A stretch of 64,000 bases of DNA from the NCBI GenBank assembly GCA_963781665.1, contig CAWAGA010000002.1:4216001-4280000 (forward strand), written 5' to 3'. Shown here in pieces: positions 45,461 through 54,906 of the stretch. Every line of letters begins with the position of its first letter. Position 1 is the stretch's first letter. The translations under genes were made by a program, and so were the position numbers. This stretch comes from JAJYIW01 sp963781665 (GTDB lineage: Bacteria > Chloroflexota > Anaerolineae > Anaerolineales > Anaerolineaceae). The notes beneath the pieces are model-generated. The model ran no database searches. It was given only the letters and a program-made list of their open reading frames with translations, and was not told where the DNA came from.

Positions 45461-46762
45461 ATGAATAACGTCCTTTATTTACAACAAGTTGAGAAAAGCC
45501 GGCCTGAGCGCATCCTCTGGTGGCAGGAGGCGCGTTTCGGCATGTTCGTTCACTGGGGATTATATTCCCAGCTTGGCAGGCATGAATGGGTGATGAACCG
45601 AGAGCGCATTCCAATGACTGAATACGAGCCTTTAGCCAATTCCTGGCATCCCCAGGAGCGTCCAGCGAGGGAATGGGCAAAATTAGCCAGGCAGGCCGGC
45701 ATGAAGTATATCGTCATGACGACCAAACATCACGAGGGGTTCTGTTTGTGGGATACACGTCAAACTGACTACAACTCCATGAAACATGGCCCTCATCGTG
45801 ACCTGGTTCAGGAATTCGTAGACGCCTGCCGAGAATTCGGATTGAAGATCGGTTTTTATTACTCGATGATGGATTGGCACCACCCGGACGGCGTAAATTG
45901 TTACAAGGACGAAGCAGCCCGCCACCGATTCCTTGACTTCACCCAGGGTTGTGTGAGAGAGCTTTGCAGTAATTACGGCAAGATCGACATCCTCTGGTAT
46001 GATGTTTCCTGGCCGTTGGAAAGTCCGGAGCGATGGGAAAGCTACGAAATGAACCAGATGGTTCGCCAGCTCCAACCCGATATCTTGATCAACGACCGGT
46101 CCCTGATCGATGAAGATTTTGGCACACCCGAAGAACACGTCACCGCAGCCAAACCAGGTCGGGCGTGGGAAGCCTGCATGACTTTCAACGGCTCATGGGG
46201 GTACATGCCGATTTCTCCCGATTGGCATTCAAGCCGGGAAGTGGTCGAAATGCTGCGTAAAGCTGCTTCCGGAGATGGAAACCTCTTGCTTAACATCGGC
46301 CCTGCGCCAGACGGTTCAGTTCCTCCAGAGGCAATCGAGCGTCTCACCCAGGTAGGTAAATGGATCGAAACCTATGGTGAGGCTCTCTACGGGAATGTCG
46401 ACCGGGCCGATATGACCCTGGATCTGGCCATGCTGACCGGAAGTTGGAGCCTCAAGGGTAAAACGGCCTATTATTGGTGCAATCGCTGGCCGGGGACCGA
46501 ACTGGCAATCGGTGGTTTGGTATCGAGAGTGAAGAAAGCATCTTTAATAGCCACAGGGGAACCAATTAATTTTGATCAGAGTGAAAACCGCCTGGTTTTG
46601 AGAGGACTGCCGGCTCAAAACCCCGATAAAAGTGCCGGCATTTCGGTCATTCGCCTCGAATTCGATGAAGTCCCGGTTCAAAAATTAAGCGAAGGGTACG
46701 TCTACATTGAAGGATGGCCTTCTTGGGGCGAGATCGTGCAATCGTTGAAACACCAAGACTAG
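45461..46762 (+). CDS. Alpha-L-fucosidase (GH29)
   Basis: ATG 45461 is preceded by GGAGG 6 bases away, so the upstream in-frame start is rejected. The 434-residue protein has the GH29 TIM-barrel signature: WWQEARFGMFVHWGLYSQLG, MTTKHHEGFCLWDT, GFYYSMMDWHHPD, and the nucleophile strand KIDILWYDVSWP (catalytic Asp in WYD). EDFGTPEEH and TFNGSWGY follow, as in the family. No signal peptide, so it cleaves fucosides in the cytoplasm after import, most simply by the neighbouring ABC transporter. The Gfo/Idh dehydrogenase 115 bases downstream could act on the released sugar. No fucose isomerase, kinase or aldolase lies in the window. Confidence 0.92.
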   Translation: MNNVLYLQQVEKSRPERILWWQEARFGMFVHWGLYSQLGRHEWVMNRERIPMTEYEPLANSWHPQERPAREWAKLARQAGMKYIVMTTKHHEGFCLWDTRQTDYNSMKHGPHRDLVQEFVDACREFGLKIGFYYSMMDWHHPDGVNCYKDEAARHRFLDFTQGCVRELCSNYGKIDILWYDVSWPLESPERWESYEMNQMVRQLQPDILINDRSLIDEDFGTPEEHVTAAKPGRAWEACMTFNGSWGYMPISPDWHSSREVVEMLRKAASGDGNLLLNIGPAPDGSVPPEAIERLTQVGKWIETYGEALYGNVDRADMTLDLAMLTGSWSLKGKTAYYWCNRWPGTELAIGGLVSRVKKASLIATGEPINFDQSENRLVLRGLPAQNPDKSAGISVIRLEFDEVPVQKLSEGYVYIEGWPSWGEIVQSLKHQD

Positions 46763-46876
46763 AAAAATCAAACCTCCAGAACCCCGGTTTGGTTCAGCAG
46801 CCAGGGTACTGGAGACTGTAAAATTATTTCTGGCACGATAAATCAAGACCCGGCCTAAATAGTAGGAGAATAAATA

Positions 46877-47974
46877 ATGTCAAAGCCATATCGCGTTGCC
46901 GTCATCGGCACAGGCATGATAGCCAATGTTGGACACATCCCAGCCTGGCAAGCAATGGGAAAATCGGTTGAAATCGTCGGTGTGGCTAATCCGGGGATAG
47001 AATCTGCCCGGTCTACGGCTCAGCAGTTTAACATTCCCCAGGTGTACTCGGACCCGCAAGGAATGCTTGACGATCTGAAGCCGGACATCGTCACGATCTG
47101 CACCCCAAACGCCTACCATAAGGATTGGGCACTGGCATGTTTCAAGGCTGGCGCTCACGTTTTGTGTGAAAAGCCTATTGCCACCAGCTATGAGGATGCG
47201 GTTGAGATGTACCGGGCAGCAGAAACAGCCGGGAAAATGCTTTACATTGCTCAAACGATGCGCTTTCAAAATCCTTACCGGGCTGCAAAAGATTTTGTCT
47301 CGACCGGTGAGCTGGGTGAGATTTATTTTGCTGAAGGTAATTACATCCGCCGGCGTGGAATCCCTACATGGGGAAAATTCCACATGAAAATCCACAATGC
47401 TGGGGGACCGCTCTGGGATTTAGGTGTGCACGTCCTGGATTTCTTGTTCTGGGTGATGGGTAATCCCAAGGTTCAATCGGTTAGCGGTAAAACCTACCAG
47501 AAGATTGGACCGCGTGACGAAAAACTGGCCACAACTCTTACAGAAAGCGGTGCACACGGCGGTGTTTTTACCCACCGGCCTTACGATTTTCATGAGTTCG
47601 ACGTCGAGGATTTTGCAACCGGATTTATTCGTTTAAAGAATGAGGCGACGATCCTGATTAAAGTTAGTTGGGCGATCAACCTCCCTGATGGATCGAGCCT
47701 CTTGCTCGCTGGAACAGAAGGCGGTCTTCAATTGCCTCCCTTGCGAATTCTCACCAACCAGGCCGGTTATCAAACTGAGACCTTGCCCAAACTCTCCCAG
47801 GACCCCCAGGTTGCCTTCGCCGGACATTATGGGCTGGTCAAGAACTTCTTGAGATCGCTTGAAGGGGAGGAAGAAATGCTGGTAAAACCAGAGGAGGTAT
47901 TAACCGTCACCAAGGTGATTGATGCTCTCTACCAGTCCAGCCGCGAGGGCAAGGAAATTGCGATCAATGATTGA
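46877..47974 (+). CDS. Gfo/Idh/MocA-family sugar dehydrogenase
   Basis: A 365-residue NAD(P)-dependent oxidoreductase. Rossmann fold at the N-terminus (RVAVIGTGMIANVGHIPAW), the EKP motif HVLCEKPIATSYEDAV, and the substrate-side GGPLWDLGVHVLDFLFWVMG with Asp/His catalytic residues. Family members oxidise or epimerise sugars, inositols or glycosides. AGGAG lies before ATG 46877. Its C-terminus overlaps the convergent CoaX gene by 11 bases. In context it may act on a product of the GH29 enzyme or the imported saccharide. Confidence 0.92.
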   Translation: MSKPYRVAVIGTGMIANVGHIPAWQAMGKSVEIVGVANPGIESARSTAQQFNIPQVYSDPQGMLDDLKPDIVTICTPNAYHKDWALACFKAGAHVLCEKPIATSYEDAVEMYRAAETAGKMLYIAQTMRFQNPYRAAKDFVSTGELGEIYFAEGNYIRRRGIPTWGKFHMKIHNAGGPLWDLGVHVLDFLFWVMGNPKVQSVSGKTYQKIGPRDEKLATTLTESGAHGGVFTHRPYDFHEFDVEDFATGFIRLKNEATILIKVSWAINLPDGSSLLLAGTEGGLQLPPLRILTNQAGYQTETLPKLSQDPQVAFAGHYGLVKNFLRSLEGEEEMLVKPEEVLTVTKVIDALYQSSREGKEIAIND

Positions 47975-48728
47975 GTTCAAAGAGAAGGCGTAATCCGATC
48001 AATGCCAAATCGGGTTCGACAGCTTCGATAACATTGGTTTCAGGTAAGATCAGGTCGGCCAAACCGCCGGTTGCGATAACCCTGGCCTGTCCACCGATCT
48101 CTGATTTTATCTGCATGACCAATTTCTCAACCAGCCCGGCAAAACCATAAACAAACCCGGCTTGTAAAGATTGGATAGTATTTTTTCCAAGTGCGCTTGA
48201 TGGTCGGGTTAAAGCAACCTCTGGAAGTGTCGAAGTGGCCCGGAAAAGCGAATCGCCGCTGGTAGTCACCCCAGGAGCAATAGCAACACCAACGACATCC
48301 CCTTGTTGTGATACAGCAACAAAGGTTGTAGCAGTCCCAAAACCGACCACAATAACCGGTGATCCATACAAATGGCGGGCAGCCAGGGCATTCATCACCA
48401 GATCAGCGCCGACTTCTACGGGGTAATCGGTGTTGACCTTTATCCCTGACGTGACACCGGTATCCAGCACTAACGGTTCTTGCTGTAGATAACGTTTTGA
48501 TACTTCGCCGAAGACCTGGGTTAGAGCCGGTACCACCGATGATATTGCACACCCGCTGATCTGTTCGGGTTTGATCCCTGCAGAGGCAAATAGGTCGTAC
48601 AGCAGCATCGCATACTCATCTGCGAGGCGGTTGCGATTGGTTGCAATTCGCCAATGATTGAGTATTCGGTCGTCCTTGAACAGCCCGAATTTGATGTTCG
48701 AATTGCCGATATCAATACACAGCAGCAT
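47964..48728 (-). CDS. coaX: Type III pantothenate kinase-like protein
   Basis: ATG 48728 (GGGAGGG upstream) gives a 254-residue ASKHA-fold protein starting MLLCIDIGNSNIKFGLF, the CoaX phosphate loop. GADLVMNALAA corresponds to the GADR motif with the Asp kept but the Arg replaced. VVGFGTATTFVAVS corresponds to the DFGTATTFD motif with both Asp residues replaced (Gly, Val). GGVIAPG is matched by GVAIAPGVTTSGDSLF. The enzyme phosphorylates pantothenate, the first step to CoA, using K+ or NH4+. The substitutions make the activity uncertain; a second CoaX or a repurposed paralogue is possible. Confidence 0.82.
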   Translation of the reverse strand: MLLCIDIGNSNIKFGLFKDDRILNHWRIATNRNRLADEYAMLLYDLFASAGIKPEQISGCAISSVVPALTQVFGEVSKRYLQQEPLVLDTGVTSGIKVNTDYPVEVGADLVMNALAARHLYGSPVIVVGFGTATTFVAVSQQGDVVGVAIAPGVTTSGDSLFRATSTLPEVALTRPSSALGKNTIQSLQAGFVYGFAGLVEKLVMQIKSEIGGQARVIATGGLADLILPETNVIEAVEPDLALIGLRLLFELNH

Positions 48729-48816
48729 GAAAAACCCTCCCAGAAAACAAGTCATCTACCAGACCCAGCGATTCGATGTTGACCTGAATTGTGTCGATAT
48801 GTGAAGGTACGCCGTC

Positions 48817-49986
48817 CTATGAAGCCAGGTTTGAATCCAAATGGGTTGTTTGGTTACCTTTTGCGGTACGGGCCATAGCGATGCGTTTGCTTAATGCGGG
48901 ATGAGAATATAACAAGAATTCTACCCAGGGTTCTGGGTCGGCGTCGGCCAGGTTTTGGTTGGCAAGGCGGGTCATCGCGGTCTCAAATGCTCCAGGATTG
49001 CGAGCGGCTTGTAAAGCATACTCATCTGCGCGGCGCTCTCGCCAGCGGGAAAATCCATTGGTCAAAGGCATGGTGATCAAGCCGTATAATCCCATGGCAA
49101 GCAGGAAAACCGGTAACGCAGCGATATCCGCCGGTCCTGAAAACCCAAATGCATTAGCCCCCCAGCGCAAGACAATCGAAGCCAGGAAAAGTCCTCCCAG
49201 AGTGAGAAGGCTTTCGACAACGATCCCAGTCGGGATGTCGTGATTGACCTGGTGGCCTAATTCGTGAGCCATTACCGTTTCAATTTCATCGGCTGAGAAT
49301 TGATTGAGGAGGGTGTCGCCAAGGATAATCCGGCGGGTATTTCCAAGACCAGCCAGGGCAGCATTAGCGGACTTGGTCCTGCGGCTCATATCGAATTTAT
49401 AAACTCCCCGAACATGGGTCCTGGCATTATCTGCTAATTTCAGCAGGCGTTGAGAGAGGTCGGTGTATTCCTCTCCGAGCGGGATGAATTTGTAAAAAAG
49501 AGGCATCAAAAGCACCGGAGCCAGGTTGGAGAGGAGAACATTGAACACCAGCAGGATGATCGCCACCCATAACCACCAGGAATCCGGGTAGGTACGTAAT
49601 ACCGCATAAATGATTTCCAGGACCAGCCCGCCCAAAACCCCGCCGATAAGCCCAGCTTTTACCTGGTCAGAAATCCAGCTCGACAAAACCTGGGTAGAGG
49701 TTTCAAAGCGGTGGGGTAGAATGAAACCTTCATAATAAGATAAAGGCAGGCTCAGAATCACTAAGACGCCCCCAAAAACGAGGCCATATCCCAAGACAAC
49801 CAACCACTGGGAGCTGGTGGCCTCCAGCAAGGTAGTCTTAAGTGCGACGGATGCGCCTGTGACCAGCCAGGCAAGTGTGTAAACAGTGGTAATAGCCAGG
49901 TCGACGACCATCAAGCGGCGGCTTAAGCGCGCGTAGACCTTGGCTTTTTTCTGGCGTTCAGGATCGAGGGTTGTTTGCGGTTCCAC
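48817..49986 (-). CDS. M48 family membrane metallopeptidase (Ste24/HtpX-like)
   Basis: A 389-residue zinc protease with the catalytic HELGH in VMAHELGHQVNHDI and a downstream Glu in RRADEYALQAARNPGAFETA. Membrane helices at about 27-50, 72-92, 115-140, 150-175 and two flanking the HELGH. The layout and the FMSRRTKSANAALAGLGNTR segment are those of the Ste24 CAAX-protease branch, not HtpX. In bacteria such proteins degrade damaged membrane proteins. It follows the USP-GpgS gene by 17 bases on the same strand. Confidence 0.9.
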   Translation of the reverse strand: MEPQTTLDPERQKKAKVYARLSRRLMVVDLAITTVYTLAWLVTGASVALKTTLLEATSSQWLVVLGYGLVFGGVLVILSLPLSYYEGFILPHRFETSTQVLSSWISDQVKAGLIGGVLGGLVLEIIYAVLRTYPDSWWLWVAIILLVFNVLLSNLAPVLLMPLFYKFIPLGEEYTDLSQRLLKLADNARTHVRGVYKFDMSRRTKSANAALAGLGNTRRIILGDTLLNQFSADEIETVMAHELGHQVNHDIPTGIVVESLLTLGGLFLASIVLRWGANAFGFSGPADIAALPVFLLAMGLYGLITMPLTNGFSRWRERRADEYALQAARNPGAFETAMTRLANQNLADADPEPWVEFLLYSHPALSKRIAMARTAKGNQTTHLDSNLAS

Positions 49987-50003
49987 TTTTTCGATTATAG
50001 CAC

Positions 50004-51815
50004 CTACAATGGTCGTTCGACATACTCTGGGATATCGATCATCGCCGGTCGCTCTTGTTCGACGATTTCCTCAACCTCGAGGAAAAATCGTCCCGGTTCG
50101 TAACGGATTAATTTCATCGTGCGGTTGATATCATCCAGGAAGCTTTTGTTGTAACGTTTTTCTAAACGCCTGAAAACCGTCTGGATGATTGTGAACGACA
50201 TTTTCGACAACGCTTCGAGAGGTTGGTTGTGATGGACCCGTTCCAGCAAGTCGACCTGGGCGATGGCGCTTAATCCAAATGATTCAAGTAGATCGATTAA
50301 TAAACCTATTTCGACGCCATAGCCTGAAGAAAAGGGCAATCGTTCCAGGGCCGTTCTGCGCCCCCCATATTCCCCGGCTAAGGGCTGGATCAGGCCGGAT
50401 AATTCGGGGTAAAAGAGGTTCACCAGAGGTCTTGCAGTCAGTTCTGTCACCCTGCCTCCTCCTCCAGCTTGCAATTTATCGCCCACCCGTAAGGGGCGCT
50501 GGTAGAATCCCTTGACGAATTGGATTTCAGGCCTGATTAAGAAAGGGCCTACCAGCCCATATACGAAATGAGGTTGAATGTTGATGATATCGGTGTCGAT
50601 CCATAGGATGATGTCGCCATGAGACACGAGCAGGCTCTTCCAAAGCGCTTCGCCTTTTCCGGGGCGAGGTCCATATTTGGGTAATAGTTGCTGGTGTATA
50701 AAAACCGGAACGCCCAGGTTCGATGCAATTTCACGGGTGTGGTCGGTTGAATTGGAGTCGATTAATAAAATCTCATCCAATAATGGCGCTTCCTCCATCA
50801 GATGATTCTTGATGGTTGAGATTACATTGCCGACGGTTTTTTCTTCATTCAAGGCCGGCAGTACCAGGCTGATCTTCAATTTCTGCTTGTGCTTCAGATC
50901 CACCAGGTGTTGCAAGTTGATAAATTCATCGGCGTGGTAGGTATTTTCAGCAAACCATTTGTCAACCAGGATCGAAATAGCTGACAGGCTGATGGTTTCG
51001 CTCTCGAAATTTACCGGTGCAGGCCTGCGTGTTTTTACGACGATGACCCCGCAGCCACCTCTTTTTAGGATTAACTCAGCTACAGGTCCTAAAGGTCCTA
51101 CGTGGTCATCCTGGCGGGCAGTCGCTCCCAGAATGACAAGGTCGTATTGCTTTGATTCTTCAAAAATGGAGCTGGCAGGATCCCCGGTCATTAGGGTCTT
51201 GTGGTCAATTTCGGGCATTTGCACCAATATTTGCTCGATGCCACGATAAGGCGCGTCATGCTTGGAAGACATGCTGGCTGGTGGAATATGTAATGAAGTA
51301 ACCTTTGCATCCAGGCTGTGGGCTATTGCTAACGAAAGGCGCAAAGCCAGCTCTGCATACGGGCCGCCTCTGATTGGAACGAGGATATTCTTGACTTTTT
51401 GGTTGATTGGGCCGCTGATGATTGCCAGGTCGCACGGTGGTCGTTTCCATCCCTCGGATTGGATACCCAATTCGGCAAAGTTGCGCGGCCATTCCAGAAC
51501 CAGCATATCTGGTTTCTTTTGGTTTATATAGGCGACGAGTTCTCCCCAGGCGTTGTAGGAAACAAAAACACGTTCTTCAATGCGTATGTGCTTGTTATCT
51601 GAGTATGTTTTCATGAATTGGCGGATTTCACGAGCCTGGATGGTTGCAGAACTTAATGACTGACTCTCAGGGACGCGCACAATCCCAACCAGGGTGACAC
51701 GTCCTTCTCCGGCAGAGGCCAATGCCATAGACAGGACTGATTCGCATTCACAACCCACCAGGATGGGGACTAATATTTTTCGAAATGTAGTTTTCTGATA
51801 TCGCTTTCTGATAAT
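50004..51815 (-). CDS. USP-domain fused glucosyl-3-phosphoglycerate synthase (GpgS, GT81-like)
   Basis: A two-part protein. Residues up to about 250 form two universal-stress-protein domains (KILVPIRGGPYAELALRLSL; nucleotide loop GATARQDDHVGPLGPVAELI). The rest is a GT-A glycosyltransferase like GpgS: LVLPALNEEKTVGNVIST, LLIDSNSTDHT, PKYGPRPGKGEALW, DxD-type WIDTDIINI and GYGVEIGLLIDLLES. GpgS joins glucose from NDP-glucose to 3-phosphoglycerate on the way to glucosylglycerate, a compatible solute. The USP fold continues upstream of GTG 51758 (FRKILVPILVGCECES) to an AAGGAGG at 51819-51825 where only ATT/ATC start codons exist; I place the start at ATT 51815 with low confidence. Likely operon with the GT4 and GH63 genes. 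Confidence 0.82.
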   Translation of the reverse strand: MIRKRYQKTTFRKILVPILVGCECESVLSMALASAGEGRVTLVGIVRVPESQSLSSATIQAREIRQFMKTYSDNKHIRIEERVFVSYNAWGELVAYINQKKPDMLVLEWPRNFAELGIQSEGWKRPPCDLAIISGPINQKVKNILVPIRGGPYAELALRLSLAIAHSLDAKVTSLHIPPASMSSKHDAPYRGIEQILVQMPEIDHKTLMTGDPASSIFEESKQYDLVILGATARQDDHVGPLGPVAELILKRGGCGVIVVKTRRPAPVNFESETISLSAISILVDKWFAENTYHADEFINLQHLVDLKHKQKLKISLVLPALNEEKTVGNVISTIKNHLMEEAPLLDEILLIDSNSTDHTREIASNLGVPVFIHQQLLPKYGPRPGKGEALWKSLLVSHGDIILWIDTDIINIQPHFVYGLVGPFLIRPEIQFVKGFYQRPLRVGDKLQAGGGGRVTELTARPLVNLFYPELSGLIQPLAGEYGGRRTALERLPFSSGYGVEIGLLIDLLESFGLSAIAQVDLLERVHHNQPLEALSKMSFTIIQTVFRRLEKRYNKSFLDDINRTMKLIRYEPGRFFLEVEEIVEQERPAMIDIPEYVERPL

Positions 51816-51843
51816 ATTCCTCCTTGAAATTTAAAATAGAAAA

Positions 51844-53061
51844 TCAAGACAAAACGAGGGGTTTGATTTGTTCTGAATAAATCTGATCCCAGGTGTATTT
51901 TCTCTTGACGTGTGATCGTAGTTTGAAAGTCAGATCAGATTCGAGGCGTTTGATGATCGCAGCAGAGATGTGTTCAGGGGAGGAATCGGCAGAAAAGTAG
52001 GTAACCATATCCTTCCCCAGATCGCTCAAAACAGGGATGTCACTGCAAAAAACGGGGATGTTGGTAATGCCAGCTTCCAACACGGGGATGCCAAAACCTT
52101 CTTCCCGGCTGGGGAATATTAGGGCGTCGGACAGCCGGTAGAAATCGGCGATGACCTTATCTGGCAGATAATCGGGCGATTGTTCTGCCATGAAGATGAC
52201 TTGACGATCTAAGCCAAGCTGGCAGCGCAGGTCAACCAACTGGTTGAAATATTGAATATTGGCTGGATTATGCGGGCCTAAAGGACCTGTAACCACGAGC
52301 TTCAAATCGGGATACTTTTTTTGACAGACAGCCATGACCTGGATAGCCAGTTCGATGTTTTTACGCGAGGTGATACGTACAGGAAGCAAAAAAAGAGGGC
52401 TTGCGTGTAGCAAATCAAGTTTGTCGACAAACGCCAGGGTTTGATCTTCCAGTTTCAAAAATTCTCGGACGTCGATTCCATTTGGTACGACATGAACACG
52501 TTCTAGAGGTATCTTGAGCAGGGTTGCTAGCTCCTGGCGGCGAGGCGGGGAGATGGTTACCTGTATGGCTCCAGGCCAATCTGTTTTTAACAATTCCCAG
52601 GGATATCCTTCATACAATTCATTACGATAACGGGCTGCCGTCCAGGCCAGATCGTGATGCCATAGGATCAATCTAAACCCGGGCTGGCGGTCAAAAAGGA
52701 TACGCAACGCAGCAGTCAGGGCAAGGTTTTTATTTAATGAACATACATTATGGGCGATCAATACATCGATCCCCTCCAGGCGCCGAGTAAGCTCATCTAC
52801 CAACTCAGCAACCAGCCCCTCGAACCGTTTGGTTACCTGTCCCAGGTCCAGTTCGGATTTGACGGCGAGCACCTCGGGAAGGCGTGAACCGGCAGCTGGT
52901 AAATCGATATAAGCAATGCGTGGATCCGTCCGCGCACCACGACCCGCCATGATCGCGACATTGTGCCCATCATCAGCGAATAACCTGGCGTGACGGCCGA
53001 TAACACTCTCAACCCCGCCCACGGTCGGTGGGGCTGCGTAATGGAGCAGTACGATCCTCAT
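51844..53061 (-). CDS. GT4-family glycosyltransferase
   Basis: A 405-residue GT-B enzyme. N-terminal acceptor fold: HYAAPPTVGGVESVIGRHAR; donor half: VPNGIDVREFL, LLPVRITSRKNIELAIQVM and the E-x7-E motif SREEGFGIPVLEAG. ATG 53061 comes one base after the GH63 stop, so the two are coupled. Between a GH63 and GpgS it is a candidate mannosylglucosyl-3-phosphoglycerate synthase (MggA-like) or another solute-extending glycosyltransferase. The identity of donor and acceptor is inferred from context only. Confidence 0.85.
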   Translation of the reverse strand: MRIVLLHYAAPPTVGGVESVIGRHARLFADDGHNVAIMAGRGARTDPRIAYIDLPAAGSRLPEVLAVKSELDLGQVTKRFEGLVAELVDELTRRLEGIDVLIAHNVCSLNKNLALTAALRILFDRQPGFRLILWHHDLAWTAARYRNELYEGYPWELLKTDWPGAIQVTISPPRRQELATLLKIPLERVHVVPNGIDVREFLKLEDQTLAFVDKLDLLHASPLFLLPVRITSRKNIELAIQVMAVCQKKYPDLKLVVTGPLGPHNPANIQYFNQLVDLRCQLGLDRQVIFMAEQSPDYLPDKVIADFYRLSDALIFPSREEGFGIPVLEAGITNIPVFCSDIPVLSDLGKDMVTYFSADSSPEHISAAIIKRLESDLTFKLRSHVKRKYTWDQIYSEQIKPLVLS

Positions 53062-53062
53062 C

Positions 53063-54859
53063 TTATTCTTTTCCGAATATTTTCTCTCTTTTTAATTCTT
53101 CTTCTTCTCTGGATGCATGGATGGCCAGGTCGATAAAAACAGCTGAAGTCCAACCGAAAATTGCGGCTGCCTTGGGGGGATTAATGCCGGTTTTGGGATT
53201 GTAATACTCGTAAATGTCTTTCTGGTTTCCAATCAACTCCAGGGTGCGCTTCCTGAGTTCTCTCGCGATCTCAGGATAGCCAGCCTTGAACAGCCCTTCG
53301 ATCATCAAATAGTTAACATTTACCCAGGTAGGGCCACGCCACATAGTGTTGGCATCGAATTTTGGGTCGTCAAGTGCAACGGATGGGATTGGGTAGCGCG
53401 GCCAAAATTTTTCTTCATTGGTTAATTCTGCTACCAGGCGATCGGCGATGGACTTCGGAAGCCGGCCTGTAATTAACGGGAAAAGGTTGAACGGCGTCCG
53501 AACTGCAACCCTCATGCCGTTTTTTGTTGCCCAAAAGAGACCGGCTTTCTCATCCCACATCAAATCGATCATGCGTTGGATGGTCATTTCAGCCCGGCGG
53601 TGCCACATGGCTGCGTCGGCTTCTTCGCCGATGGCGTGGGCAATCTTGGCCAGTGTGTCCTGCTGGATACAAAGATATGAATTGATGTCTGGCGATTCAA
53701 CCGGCATCCCATCATCCCACAAGGGGCTATCATCCAAGCCGGAGGAAAAGGGGTGCCAATATTCGCACAATCCGTTTCCATCCCCGTCGTTATCATCGAA
53801 CCACCAGTCTGTATTACGTTTGATATTCTCGTAGATTTCATTCAAAAATTCGACGTCCTGGTCCAGCTCGAAGAGTTTCCAGGCTGCCCAGGCAACCAGT
53901 GGTGGTTTCGTGACGTCACCGACAACCGGGAAATCCAGATGATCGACAATTCCTTCATCGTGGACGGCGTCTGGGATCAACCCATCACTGCGTTGGTGGT
54001 CTAATAAAATTCGCATTTGGTCCTGGGCCAAACGCTTATCAACGTAGCGGAAAGCAACGGAATGAAAGTAAGCATCCCATTGCCACACGCCTACGTAAAA
54101 TACTTTCGATGGGGTCATCGCTTCGTGAGTAGTATAAAAACGAGGTGAGATTAATCCGGCACGCATAACCCACCAGGCAAAGTAATACTGCTCACGATAC
54201 GAATCGATAACTGCTGGAGCCGATGCGAACCAATTGTGCCAGCGCGTGGCAGCTGCTTCGATCGTTTCATCTCGGTCGGGGATATAGCGGTTGAAGCCTA
54301 ATCGAGGCGTGATGTTAAGTAGAAGCTCGGCGCCACCGGTCGCATCGACTAATAATTTTATTTGCTGAGATTCGACGTCGATTGCGCTGATTTGATTGAA
54401 AATAATCCTGGCATTGGTCGTGTAGGCGATATTCCGCCGAATATTTCCGGTTAGACGTAAAATCCCACCCCTCCGGTCTATTTCGGATTTATCCAGGTTA
54501 GCTTGAAAAGTGACACCACAATGACAGGATGGAAAGGTGATCAGAAGCGATTCTGAATCGGCGAAAGTGATTGTAAAATCACCAGGGATGGTATGGACGA
54601 CGATCTGGTGAGGAAAAGTTGAAACGGTCGAGTCGAGTGAACGGCCGTCTTCATCACAAAAAACCAGACCTGTGATGATGGGCGGCCTCAGTCGATATGC
54701 TGCCAGATCGTTAGTGCGTTTGATCCATCGCTCTGCTAGGCGGATGTAGAACGAATCGCCATCTTTAAAAACTAAAATTCTCGACCCACGGTCGGTGAAG
54801 GGAACCTCATCCAGATTGATACGGTCCTTGAGTAAATTCAGGTAAGGTGAGTTTATCAT
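53063..54859 (-). CDS. GH63-type glycoside hydrolase (glucosylglycerate/mannosylglycerate hydrolase-like)
   Basis: A 598-residue protein. The C-terminal (alpha/alpha)6 barrel has GVWQWDAYFHSVAFRYVD (catalytic Asp region), DDSPLWDDGMPVESPDINS and MWRGPTWVNVNYLMIEGL, close to bacterial GH63 enzymes that hydrolyse glucosylglycerate or mannosylglycerate. The N-terminal 200 residues form a beta-sandwich. No signal peptide: cytoplasmic. It heads the probable solute operon GH63-GT4-USP-GpgS, which would both make and recycle the solute. It starts 48 bases after the last BMC gene on the same strand, so read-through from the BMC operon is possible. Confidence 0.87.
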   Translation of the reverse strand: MINSPYLNLLKDRINLDEVPFTDRGSRILVFKDGDSFYIRLAERWIKRTNDLAAYRLRPPIITGLVFCDEDGRSLDSTVSTFPHQIVVHTIPGDFTITFADSESLLITFPSCHCGVTFQANLDKSEIDRRGGILRLTGNIRRNIAYTTNARIIFNQISAIDVESQQIKLLVDATGGAELLLNITPRLGFNRYIPDRDETIEAAATRWHNWFASAPAVIDSYREQYYFAWWVMRAGLISPRFYTTHEAMTPSKVFYVGVWQWDAYFHSVAFRYVDKRLAQDQMRILLDHQRSDGLIPDAVHDEGIVDHLDFPVVGDVTKPPLVAWAAWKLFELDQDVEFLNEIYENIKRNTDWWFDDNDGDGNGLCEYWHPFSSGLDDSPLWDDGMPVESPDINSYLCIQQDTLAKIAHAIGEEADAAMWHRRAEMTIQRMIDLMWDEKAGLFWATKNGMRVAVRTPFNLFPLITGRLPKSIADRLVAELTNEEKFWPRYPIPSVALDDPKFDANTMWRGPTWVNVNYLMIEGLFKAGYPEIARELRKRTLELIGNQKDIYEYYNPKTGINPPKAAAIFGWTSAVFIDLAIHASREEEELKREKIFGKE

Positions 54860-54906
54860 TATGTAATTATAACAAACCGAATTAGAGCAAGAAGATCAAA
54901 ATTGAT

